Positions 24,377-34,300 of a stretch of DNA of 64,000 nucleotides are shown in pieces. The stretch spans positions 186,001 through 250,000 of the forward strand of contig JAXGQB010000009.1 of assembly GCA_040766655.1 (NCBI GenBank), written 5' to 3'. The notes under the pieces are model-generated. The model saw only the letters and a list, made by a program, of their open reading frames with translations. It was not told the DNA's origin and ran no database searches. The stretch comes from JALOOB01 sp040766655 (GTDB taxonomy: Bacteria > Chloroflexota > Anaerolineae > CG2-30-64-16). The translations under genes were made by a program, and so were the position numbers. The number at the start of each line of letters is the position of its first letter. Position 1 is the stretch's first letter.

Positions 24377-27325
24377 ATGGGGTCAGGCGTCACGCAGACG
24401 GTTTCAGAGCTCTACTCGTCGGAGAAGTGGCAGGCTATCGAGAAGACGATCGACGAGTTGATGTCCTGGTGGCGTTTCCTACTGCTCGGCGCTGCGCTCG
24501 CCGTGGCATTTGCGGCCCCGCCTACGACCGGCGCCGGCACCGTGCAACTACGGATCTGGCTGATCGCGTTCGCCGTGTACGCGCTGCTGGCGCGGTGGCT
24601 TTCGGTCGCCTTCACCACCCTCTACGATTCGACGTGGGTGAGGATCGGCCGCATCCACCTCGATCTGGCGGCCATCTTCGTCCTCATGCTGCTGCATCCT
24701 CCCGCGCTGACCTACCTGTGGATCTTCTTCTCCATGCGACTGCTCGCCGCATTCCGCTACTTCGACGGCCGAGAGTGGATCTGGGTCTATCTCCTCAGTT
24801 GCCTCGCCATCATCGTGGCAACCGTCGTACGCGCCGGGCAACATCCCGGTCCTTTCGACAATATCGACATCGTCGCCGTCATCGCCAAGTGCGCAATCCT
24901 GGGAATCGCCGCCTGGCTCTTTCACTACCTGCACCGGCTGATCCCGCGCCTCTCGAACGCCGAGTACCTCTCGCAGACGTCGCAGCTCCTCATGGCAGGG
25001 CTCGACCAGGGCCAGATTGGCTCGCTGATGGCACAGGCTGCGAAGGGGGGCATTCCGGCCGCCGATGACGTGATCGTCCACAGGGTCAGCTCGAAGGAGA
25101 ATCCGGTGCTGATCCCTGACAGCAGCACGCTGGTGGCCGGAACGATGCTGCGAAACACGCCAACCAGGATCGGTGAGGGCGTCATCGGCTGGGCGCTCGA
25201 ACACCGGCAAAGCGCCAACGTCCCTGACGTGGCCCAGGATGATCGCTGGGTGCCCCTCGAGCCCGAAGGGCCAAAAGTCGTCTCGCTGCTCGTCGCGCCG
25301 ATGTACGTCGGCCAGCGGAACCTGGGCACGATCACCGCCATCAGCAACCGCCGCCGCGCGTTTGACGACCGGGACGAGCAATACCTCATGACCGTCGCCG
25401 GACAGGCCGCCGTTGCGCTGGCCAACGCCGAGCTCTTCAGCAATCGCAGCCGGCAGCGCGCTCAACTGGGTGAGATCCTGGCCGCCAGCCTCACCTTCGA
25501 CCCGTGCCAGCCGCTGGACTCCCTCCTCAACCAACTGGCGGAGGCGGTCAGAAAGCACAGCGGCTACCGGATGGCGGCCGTCAACTTCATCGATCCGTCG
25601 GACAACACGCTTCGGGTCGCAGCGATGGCCGGCGTTCCGGCCGCGGGCCAGGAGCACCTCGCCAGGCAGCGCCTTCCAATGGTCGATCTGCAGCCCTACC
25701 TTAACGACGCGTATCGCATCAGCCAGTCCTACTACATCCGCCACGATCGACGACCGGCTGCGGCAAGCCTGGACGCCTACGCATGGACACCGGAGCTGGG
25801 CGTACGCAGCGCGGGAGAGTGGCACCAAGACGACATGCTGCTGGTTCCGATCATGGAACAGACCGGCCAGGTGCGGGGCTATCTCTCCGTCGACGATCCG
25901 ATCGACCGGCGAACGCCTTCGCACGATGACGTCCAGATGCTGGAGATCCTGGCGCGCCTCGTGGGCAGCATGAGCCACACGGCCGACCTGTTCGCCAGGC
26001 TAGCGAAGCAGCACGAGCACGAGCGCCGGCACGCGCAGCTGCACCGCCTGCTGCACACGATCAGCACGGTGACCCCGAGCCTCGATTCGCTCGATCGGAT
26101 GCTGCACGTCTACCTGACCGGCATCACCTCCAACGATGGCCTGGGTTTCAACCGGGTGAGCCTGCTCCAGCTCGAGCCGGGAGGCGCCGCCCTGTCCGCC
26201 CGGATGGCGATCGGCCAGCTCGAGCCACAACAGGCGCGTCGCATCTGGGAGAACCTGGTGGCCGATCACCAGTCCATCGAAAACTATCTGCTCAGCGTTC
26301 GCGCAGGCGCACACTTCGAGCCCACCGACCTGGACCGCCAGTTGCGCGGGCTGCGCTTCGTCGTGTCCACCGACGGCAGGGACGCCTTCTCGCGCGCACT
26401 GCGCGAGCGTAAGCTGCTCTTTGCGTATGGGGACCGGGAACCGCGGCTGCCGCCCGAGTACGTCGAGATGGCCGGCGTAACCACCGCCTCGGTGATCATC
26501 CCGCTGATCGTGGGCAGCCAGGTCCTGGGCCTGCTGATCTGCGATAACAAGTTTACCGGCGCCGCGCCGGACAACCTCGACCTCCTCACCAACTTCGCGT
26601 CGCACATCGCGGCGGTAATGGAGGACGACCGGCTGCGCCGCGAGGCCCATTCGCAGGCCTCCACCGCTGGCTGGCGTGAGGGGATGCAGTACGAACGCTT
26701 CCGCCTTCAGGACGATCTGCACGACGCGCTCAACTGGCTACTGACCGGCGTCAAGTGGGAGGCCGAGCTGGTCGAAGCGCACCTTGAGGACGGCAACACG
26801 CCCAAGGCCGTGGACGCCACCGCCCGGCTGCTGTCCAAGGTCGAAAGCGCCTGTACGTGGTATAGTAGGATTCTCAACGACCTGCGCCGGCCGTTCCTGG
26901 CCGAGATGGGACTGATGACGGCCCTGCGCCAACAGGAGCCGGCGCTCCAGGCGGGGCAGGTGCAGATCAGCGGAGAGGTCACCGGCCCCCTGCCACCGAA
27001 GGTCGAGAACGAGCTGTTGCGCGTCGGGATCGAGGCAATGACCAACGCGGCCAAGCACTCGGGCGCCAAGAACGATCCGGACACGCGCATCGCGGTGAGG
27101 GTTCGCATGGAACCGGACGGGGTCGACCTGACCGTGACGGATAACGGCTCCGGTTTCGACCCTGCGGCGGTGTTCGCTGCGGGCGGCGACCACGGCCTTT
27201 GCCGGATGCAGAAGCGCGTGGCTGAGGCCGGCGGTCACTTCCAGGTCATGTCGAAGGCCGGCGTAGGGACCGAGGTGCGGGTCGGCTTCCGGCTGGATGG
27301 GGACGTGGGGCAGCGCCAGGGATGA
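24377..27325 (+). CDS. membrane sensor histidine kinase with multiple GAF domains (NarL-type pair)
   Basis: A 982-aa kinase. About six hydrophobic segments (residues 28-200) precede three GAF-like regions (about 205-350, 370-565, 590-775); the first includes 'GTITAISNRRRAFDDRDEQYLMTVAGQAAVALANAELF'. The HisKA_3-type dimerisation helix has 'RLQDDLHDALN' with the phospho-accepting His at 782. The ATPase domain shows the N-box 'GIEAMTNAAKHSGA' (about 880-895), 'LTVTDNGSGFD', and a final G-box 'GLCRMQKRVAEAGG'. It probably senses small ligands or redox state through GAF domains and phosphorylates the regulator that begins 9 nt downstream. Confidence 0.92.
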   Translation: MGSGVTQTVSELYSSEKWQAIEKTIDELMSWWRFLLLGAALAVAFAAPPTTGAGTVQLRIWLIAFAVYALLARWLSVAFTTLYDSTWVRIGRIHLDLAAIFVLMLLHPPALTYLWIFFSMRLLAAFRYFDGREWIWVYLLSCLAIIVATVVRAGQHPGPFDNIDIVAVIAKCAILGIAAWLFHYLHRLIPRLSNAEYLSQTSQLLMAGLDQGQIGSLMAQAAKGGIPAADDVIVHRVSSKENPVLIPDSSTLVAGTMLRNTPTRIGEGVIGWALEHRQSANVPDVAQDDRWVPLEPEGPKVVSLLVAPMYVGQRNLGTITAISNRRRAFDDRDEQYLMTVAGQAAVALANAELFSNRSRQRAQLGEILAASLTFDPCQPLDSLLNQLAEAVRKHSGYRMAAVNFIDPSDNTLRVAAMAGVPAAGQEHLARQRLPMVDLQPYLNDAYRISQSYYIRHDRRPAAASLDAYAWTPELGVRSAGEWHQDDMLLVPIMEQTGQVRGYLSVDDPIDRRTPSHDDVQMLEILARLVGSMSHTADLFARLAKQHEHERRHAQLHRLLHTISTVTPSLDSLDRMLHVYLTGITSNDGLGFNRVSLLQLEPGGAALSARMAIGQLEPQQARRIWENLVADHQSIENYLLSVRAGAHFEPTDLDRQLRGLRFVVSTDGRDAFSRALRERKLLFAYGDREPRLPPEYVEMAGVTTASVIIPLIVGSQVLGLLICDNKFTGAAPDNLDLLTNFASHIAAVMEDDRLRREAHSQASTAGWREGMQYERFRLQDDLHDALNWLLTGVKWEAELVEAHLEDGNTPKAVDATARLLSKVESACTWYSRILNDLRRPFLAEMGLMTALRQQEPALQAGQVQISGEVTGPLPPKVENELLRVGIEAMTNAAKHSGAKNDPDTRIAVRVRMEPDGVDLTVTDNGSGFDPAAVFAAGGDHGLCRMQKRVAEAGGHFQVMSKAGVGTEVRVGFRLDGDVGQRQG

Positions 27326-27334
27326 GGTGAGGAG

Positions 27335-27946
27335 ATGTCGGACAAGATCACGATCCTGATCGCGGACGACCAGGAGATCTCGCGCGACGGCATGCGGCAC
27401 ATCCTGGAGACCGGCGCCGATATGCTGGTGGTCGGCGAGGCGGGAGCCATCAACGACGCAATCTGGCAGGTGCACAAGCTCCGGCCGGACATCCTGCTGC
27501 TGGACCTGAAGTGGTTTGAAAACGAAAAGGCCGGACTGGACGCGATCCGTCGCCTCCGCACGGAGGTCCCCGAAACCAGGATCATTGCGATCACCGTGTA
27601 CACCCATCTTGTCGAGCTGGCGCGCGATGCAGGCGCGCACGCCGCCGTGACGAAGGACATCCATCGCCGCGAGCTCCTGGACGAGATCCGCAGCGTCCAC
27701 TCGCTGCCCGAACAACGCGCTGCCGCCAGGACGGACGAGAAACGCGAGGCGCTGAGCGATCGCGAGATGGAGGTGCTGTGCCTTGCAGCCCGAGGTCTGG
27801 GCGTCAAGGAGATCGCGGCGGCCCTGAACATCGCGGAGACCACGGTCAAGGGCCATCTGAGCAGCATCTACGGCAAGATGAACGTGTCAAGTCGAGCCGG
27901 CGCGGTGGCCGAGGCGTACAAGCAGAGGCTGATCACGGCGGAGTGA
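27335..27946 (+). CDS. response regulator, NarL/LuxR family
   Basis: A 203-aa DNA-binding regulator. The receiver domain has acidic residues 11-12, the phospho-acceptor Asp57 ('PDILLLDLKW') and Lys in 'AAVTKDIHRREL'. The LuxR-type HTH covers about 135-200 ('LSDREMEVLCLAARGLGVKEIAAALNIAETTVKGHL'). It follows the kinase by 9 nt with GGAG before the ATG, so they form one operon. The segment 'KWFENEKAGLD' after Asp57 is longer than usual. Targets are unknown. Confidence 0.95.
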   Translation: MSDKITILIADDQEISRDGMRHILETGADMLVVGEAGAINDAIWQVHKLRPDILLLDLKWFENEKAGLDAIRRLRTEVPETRIIAITVYTHLVELARDAGAHAAVTKDIHRRELLDEIRSVHSLPEQRAAARTDEKREALSDREMEVLCLAARGLGVKEIAAALNIAETTVKGHLSSIYGKMNVSSRAGAVAEAYKQRLITAE

Positions 27947-28040
27947 CCGCCCGGCGCTGAAGTACCGGGCTACCAGGCCACGCCCCCTGACGAACGTTCA
28001 CAAAACAACCACGTCATCCGACTTCATCGGTCGCCACGAC

Positions 28041-28258
28041 GCCTGCGGTTGAAACCCGCAGGCTGCTACACGGCAAACCTGCCGAGGCAGGTTCACAGAG
28101 GCTTTCCCGTCGACCAATCAGTGCGCCTCGGCGCACTTACGTATATCAGCCACTGGTTGGAAACCAGTGGCGGCGTTGCGGCGAAGGCACCGGCATTGCG
28201 CGGACAGTTGGTTGACCTTCATAAACAGGCGCTTTGCCGCGCACGGGGCGGCGAGCCC
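28041..28258. repeat. multi-hairpin intergenic element (five hairpins)
   Basis: Perfect hairpins follow one another: GCCTGCGG/CCGCAGGC (28041-28062, loop TTGAAAC...), AACCTGCC/GGCAGGTT (28077-28094), GTGCGCC/GGCGCAC (28121-28136), CCACTGGTT/AACCAGTGG (28150-28170), and GGGGC/GCCCC (about 28244-28258). The element fills most of the 450-bp gap between the response regulator and the TPR gene. A 98-codon frame runs through it, but it has no ribosome site and its codons follow the hairpins. Likely a REP/MITE-type element or a structured RNA. Confidence 0.7.
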
Positions 28259-28326
28259 CATTCTATGGAGGTCTGCCTGATCTGGACGCCATCGGAACCC
28301 CCCACATTCCCCCTCTTTTTCAGGAC

Positions 28327-28354
28327 TTGCATTCCCAGAAAATAGCATTACAAT
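28327..28354 (+). promoter_or_regulatory. candidate promoter for the giant TPR gene
   Basis: TTGCAT (28327-28332), 16-nt spacer, TACAAT (28349-28354), in a locally AT-rich stretch 43 nt before the start codon, which itself has CAGGAGGAA. Confidence 0.5.
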
Positions 28355-28396
28355 GATATATAAATTATTGGTTGGTTCGACCCCAGGAGGAACCGC

Positions 28397-31300
28397 ATGA
28401 GCCATTCCAAGACGCGCGCGGCCCTGTGTGCGCTCCTCGATACCCCGCCCACGGGCGGCGTGACGCTCGTCGCGCTCACCGGCGCACGGGACGCCGGCGC
28501 GTCCGCGCTCGCCCGCTCGGTGGCCGGCCAGCCGCCTGCGAGCTTCGCGGGCGGCGCGCTTCACCTGCACGGCGGGCCGCACGCGCTGCGGGCCAGCCTG
28601 GTGCTGGAGGCGGAACGTCACTGCGGGGTGGATCCGGCCGGCGATACGGACCTGATGCGCCGCGCGGCGCGCGTACGCCGCACGCTGGCGTCCCGCGGCA
28701 GGATCCTGGCGGTGATCGACGACGCGCAGGAATCCCATGCGGCCACTTGGGCGGTGGACCACCTGTTGCCCTCCGGCTCGGCCGCGCTGTTGGTCACGCG
28801 CGATCGCGCACTCCTGCGCGCGCTGCCCGCAGCCGAGGTCGCCATGCCAGCCGGCGAGGGAACCGCGCAGGGGACACGCGCTCCCGAACTTCCCCGCGAG
28901 CTGCAGTGGCGGCTGGCCCGGCTGGGCGCCTTCGCGGCCGGTGTGTTGGATGTGCATGTGGTCGCCGCCGTGTGGGATGACGATGCGGACGCCGCGCGGG
29001 CGGGCCTGGCAGCCCTGGCCCACCAAGGCCTGTTGGCGCACGAGGGCGATCCTGCCGCGCCGCGCTATCGCCTGGAGCCCCGCGTGGCAATCGAAGCAGC
29101 CGCGCTGCTCCAAGCGAGCCCGGATCGTGCGATCGTTTTCGCGCGCCATGCGGACGCGGTCCTCGAGGCGCTGTCGGAGGCGGAGGGCGCGTTCGCCCGT
29201 GGCGGCGAGACGACGGGATCGGCCCTCGCGCGCGCCATCGACCTGTGGCCACAGGTCTCTGAGGCACTGGCAGGGGCGACGGCCGGCGAGACCGGCCGCA
29301 GCGCGGCCTGGGAGATGGCGCTGCTGGGGAGTGCACCGCTGCTGCTGGCGCTGCTCGTCCCGCCGGCGCAGCGCGCAGCCTGGCTGGAACGTACCCTGCG
29401 TCCCTCGATCCAGGCCGGACGCCGGCGCTGGGACGCTCGCCTGCTGCCCGCCCTGTCCGAGGCACAGCTGGAGCTGGGCGACGTCGCGGCCAGCCTGCGC
29501 ACCGCGCGTCTGGCCGTCGCCGCAGCGTCACAGGTGAGCGGGCCGGCCGGCGGGCCGGCGGGCGGCCAAAAGGTTGCCGCGCACGCCCGCGTGCGCGTTG
29601 CCGCAGCCCTGGTGACGCAGGACAACCCTCGTGCGGCCATCGACGAGCTCGGCCGAGCGATCGAGGCGAGCCGCACCGCGGGAGACCTGCGGGTGGAGGC
29701 CGAAGCCCACCGCCTGCTGGGCCATGCCCGGCAGCTGCTCGGTGAGCCGATCGCGGCTGCGGAGTCGTATGGCGCGGCCCTGGCCTGCCTCAAGACGCTC
29801 GGCGCGCCGTACGAGGCGCTGCCCCTGGCCGAGGCCCGCGCGGTGGCCCTGGCCCAGGCGCCCGCAGGGCGCGCCGGCATCGGTGCGCCGGCCGTGGAGG
29901 CCTACCGCCAGGCAGCGCTACTGGCCAGCCGGCTGGACGACTCCGAGACGGAGCGCCGCCTGGCCCGCCAACTCGGCGACCTGTGCGCGGCCGATTGGCC
30001 TGAGGAGAGCGTCAGCCACTATCGGCGCAGCCTGGCGCTGAGTCGCGCAGCGGGCGATGAGGCCGGCTCGATCGAGCTCCTCGCGCGCCTGGGCGCCACC
30101 CTCGCGCAGCTGGGCCGCTCGGAAGAGGCCGGCCGCGCCTGCGAAGAGGCGCTCGTCCTGAGCCGCTCGGCGGGCGACGAGGAAGCCGAACTCCGCGCAC
30201 TGGTCGGACTGAGCGACGCGCTGGCAAGCCAGGGATCTCAGCAGTCCGCCATCCTGGCAGCACAGCAGGCGCTGCCCCTTGCAACCCGCCTGGGCGACAG
30301 CGAGGCGCAACTGGCGATGTCGTTGCGGCTCGGCGCCTACTATGGCGACACAGGTGCGCACCGCGACGCGATCGCGTGCCTGGAGGACGCGCTGCGTCTG
30401 AGCCGGGAGCTTGGACAGCGTTCGACCGAGTTGACCGTGCTCCTGTCGCTCGGCCGCGCCCACCTGGCGCAGGGATCGTCCGGCATCGGCGAGGAATGCC
30501 TGGCCGCAGCCCTGCCCCTCAGCCGTGCCCTGGGGCTACGGGCGACCGAATTGGACGTCCTGCGGCGCCTGGGTGACCTGCGCCACGCTCACGGCGACGA
30601 CGCGCGCGCGGGCAGCGCGTACGACGAGGCAGTGGAGGTCAGCCGCGCGCTCGGCGACAGCGCGGCAGAACGAGAGCTACTGCTGCAGTTGGCCGACGCG
30701 CAGGCTCGCAGCGGCCGTCCGGACAGGGCGGTGCACTCCCTGCGCCAGGCCCAGCCGTTGGTTCAGGGCCAGGGCGACGCGCAGCAGACCCTGCAGCTCG
30801 TCCTCCGGCTGGCCGACGTCGAGCGCCGCGCCGGGCTGCCCGATGACGCCCTGGCCCACGGCAACGAGGCGCTGCAGATCGCGCGCGAGGTGGGCGATCC
30901 GCCGGCCGAGCTGGCCGCGCTGCTGCACCTGGCCGCCACGTACGACGGCCTGCGCCAGACCGATCCCGCGCTCGACGCCTACAGCCACGCGCTGGAGGTC
31001 AGCCGTGCAGTGAACGACCTGGCCGCGCAGGCCGCAATCCTGCGGCGCCTGGGGGAGGCCGGCGTAGCCCGTGGCGACGACGCGACCGCGATGGCGCACT
31101 ACCGCGCGGCCCTGTCACTCTTCGACGAACTGGGCGACGAAGGCGCGGCGGGAGCACTCCATTACGACCTGGCCGAGCTCGATCGCCGGGCAGGGCGCGT
31201 GGACGAAGCCCGGTCCGCCTACACGGCGGCGCACCGAGCCGCGCGGCTGCTGAACGATCCGGCCGCGGAAGCGATGGTGGCGCGGCGCCTGGGCGCGCTA

Positions 31301-34300
31301 CACCGCGACGAGGGCGCCGTAGCGGTGGCCGCGCGCTGGCTCGAAGAGGCCGTGGACGCGCTGCGCCGCGCAGGCGACGAGGCCGGAGAGACGGAGGCCG
31401 TGCTCGAGTTGGCCCACTGCCACGAGGGGTTGGCCCGCCAGGTCGAGGCCGCGGCTGCGTACCAGGCGGCCGCGGTAGGGGCGGTCAGGGGCGGGAGGCG
31501 GGACGTGGAGTTGGCCGCCGAGGCGAGCCTGGGCCGCCTGGCGCTGGCCGGAGGGCGTCCTGCGCAGGCATGCGAGGCGTTTTCGACCGCCGTGCGCCTG
31601 GCGCAGGAGACGGGCGACACGCAGGCGGAACGGGATGCGCTGGCGCGGCTGGGCGAGGCGCAGATGGCCGCAGGCCGCGCGCTCGCAGCCACCGAAGCGC
31701 TGTCGGGCGCGTTGGCGCTGGCGCGTGAGGCCGGCGACCAGGCAGCCGAGCTCCGCCACCTCGTCGCGCTGGGCGAGGCGTGCGTGGCTGCCGGCGAGGC
31801 CGCCTCCGGCGTCGCTTACTTCGAGCAGGCGGTGCCGCTGATGCAGCAGGCCGGCGACGGGGACGCGGAGATGGGAGTCTGGCTGGGCCTGTCCGATGCG
31901 CTGGCCGCGCGCGGCCGGGTGGCGGCCGCAGTCGAGGCGGCCGAGAAGGCGCTGGCATTGGCGCAGGCGAGCGGCCGGCAGGATGCGGAGGGCGCCGCGC
32001 TGTTGCGCGTGGCCGAGGCGCAGCATGCGCAGGGCCACCTGGGCGCTGCGCTGATCGCCTACGAGCAGGTCCTCCCGCTGCTCGATACGCCGAGCCACCG
32101 CGCCACCGCGATGGAAGTGCTGCTGCGCCAGGGCGCGACCCTGGAGACGTTGGACAAGCGGGAAGCCGCCACCGAGAGCTACCGCCGTGCACTCGCACTC
32201 GCGGTCGAGATGAACGACCGGCGACGACAGGCCGAGGCCGCGCGCCGCCTGGCCGTCGCCGCGGATGCCGCAGGCGACGCTGGGGGCGCAGTGGCGGCCT
32301 ACGAGACGATGCTCGAGGCGGGCCGCGCGATGGGCGATCCCGACATCACCCGCGCGGCGCTGCGGGGCGCGGCCACCAACCTCCAGCGCGAGGGCGCGGC
32401 CGACCGAGCGCTGCCCCTCTTCCGCGAGGCCCGCGAGCTGGCCGCAGACCGCAACGACCGGCGCACGGAGACCGAACTGCTGAACGCACTGGGCGAGGTG
32501 TACGCGGCCGTGGGCGACCTCGACCGTGCAGCCTGGGCCTACGAACAGGCAGGCGCACTCGCCCAGGATCTGGACGACACGCCCCTCTGTGCGCGGGCAG
32601 CCAACGGTCTGGCCCATGCCCGCGCTGCCGCGGGGGACGGACCGGCAGCGGTGGCCCATCACGAGGCCGCACTTCGCTTCGCGCGCCGCGCAGGTGACCG
32701 GAGCGCGGAGGCGATCGCCCTGTTCGGCCTGGCAACCGCGCAAGGCGACGAGACCCGGGCGCCGCGTGCAGAGGAATTGCTCGATCAGGCGCTGGCCGCA
32801 GCCCGTGCTGCCGGCGATGCACGGCTCGCTGCTGAGATACTGCTGGCCCAGGTCAAGGCCTCACGCGCCGCGGGGGACGCCGGCGCCGGTCGCCGCGCCG
32901 CATCGGATGCGCTGGCAGCCGCGGAGGAAGCAGGCGATGCACGCCTGGAAGGCGCGGCCCACGCCGCACTGGCACGGCTGGCGCTGGCCGAAGGGAAACC
33001 TGCGGCGGCCCAGGCTGAATTCGATGCGGCGCTCGAGGCGCAGCGTGCGGCGAACGACGCAGCAGGCGAGCGCCGGACGCTCCTCGGGCTGGGCGACGCG
33101 CACCGCGCCGCGGGTGACCTGCTGCACGCGGTGGAAAGCTACGGCACAGCGCGTGATCTGGCCCAGGCCGCGAACGACCGGACGGCCGAACTCCTCGCGT
33201 TCCTCGGCCTCGCGCGGGCGCACGGGGCCGGCGGATCCGCGACGCGTGCGGCGGATGCATTCCGCAAGGCCCTCCGCCTGGCACGATCGGAAGGACACCA
33301 GGAAGCAGAGCTTGAGGCGTTGCTGGGGCTGGGCCGCGCCAGCGCCGCGGCCGGAAAGACCGGCGCCGCGGGCACCCACTTCCGCGCAGCATTGAACCTG
33401 GCCGTCGAATCGGGGCAGACCCGCGCGGAACTAGCCGCCCACCAGGCGCTGGGCGAGATCTCAGCCGACGAGAGCGATGCGACAGCACACTTCAGCACTG
33501 CGTTGGCCCTGGCCCGCTCGCTGGGCGACCGCGAGGCCGAGGTGGATGCCGCGCTGCGGCTCGTCACGGTGGCGGCTGGGGAGGAAGCGCGCGCCGATGC
33601 ACTGCGCTCGATGCCCGCGGCCCTGACGATCAGCGGCAAGCGGGGCGACAAAGCAGGCGAGCTCACCGCGCTCCGGGCGCTCGCAGCGGAGCGCCGCGCT
33701 TCGGGCGACCTGCGCGGCGCGATCGGCGATTACCTCACCGCGCTGCCGCTGGCGACCGCACAGGGCGACCAGGCGTCGTTGTCCGACGTGCGCGCAGGAC
33801 TGGCCGAGGCCTACACCGCGCTCGGCGAGACAGGGGCGGCGATCGAACACGACCGCTGGGCCCTCGTCCATATACGGCAGGCCGCGGACCGGGAGCTCGA
33901 GATCAAGGTGCTGTGCCGGCTGGCAGGGGCCGAGGCGGCCGCGGGCGAGAATGTCGACGCAGCGCGGCATTACGACCAGGCCACGCACCTGGCACGCGAG
34001 ATGGGCAACCGGCAGATCGAGCTCGACAGCCTGCTGGGCCTGGCGCCCGTTGCGGTGCGCCTGGGCGAGCCCCGCCGCGCGGCAGACTGCTACCGAAACG
34101 CATTGGAGCTGAGCCGCGAGCTGCACGAGCCCGACGTCGAAGTCCGGATCCTGCTGTCGCAGGGCGATGCCTGGCTGGCCGCCGGGGAACCTAACGCCGC
34201 CGCAGAAGGTTATCGCGCAGCGCTGGGCGTGGTGCGCGCAAATGACCTGCCGGGCCAGGAGGCGGCGATCCTGAGGCAGTTGGGCGGTGCGCTGGGGGGC

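Noticed and set aside
28049..28345. 98-codon frame in the multi-hairpin element
   Set aside because: The codons are dictated by successive palindromes and there is no ribosome site; better explained as a repeat element.
28366..28390. T-loop-like GGTTCGA, possible tRNA
   Set aside because: No acceptor, D or anticodon arms can be formed around it.
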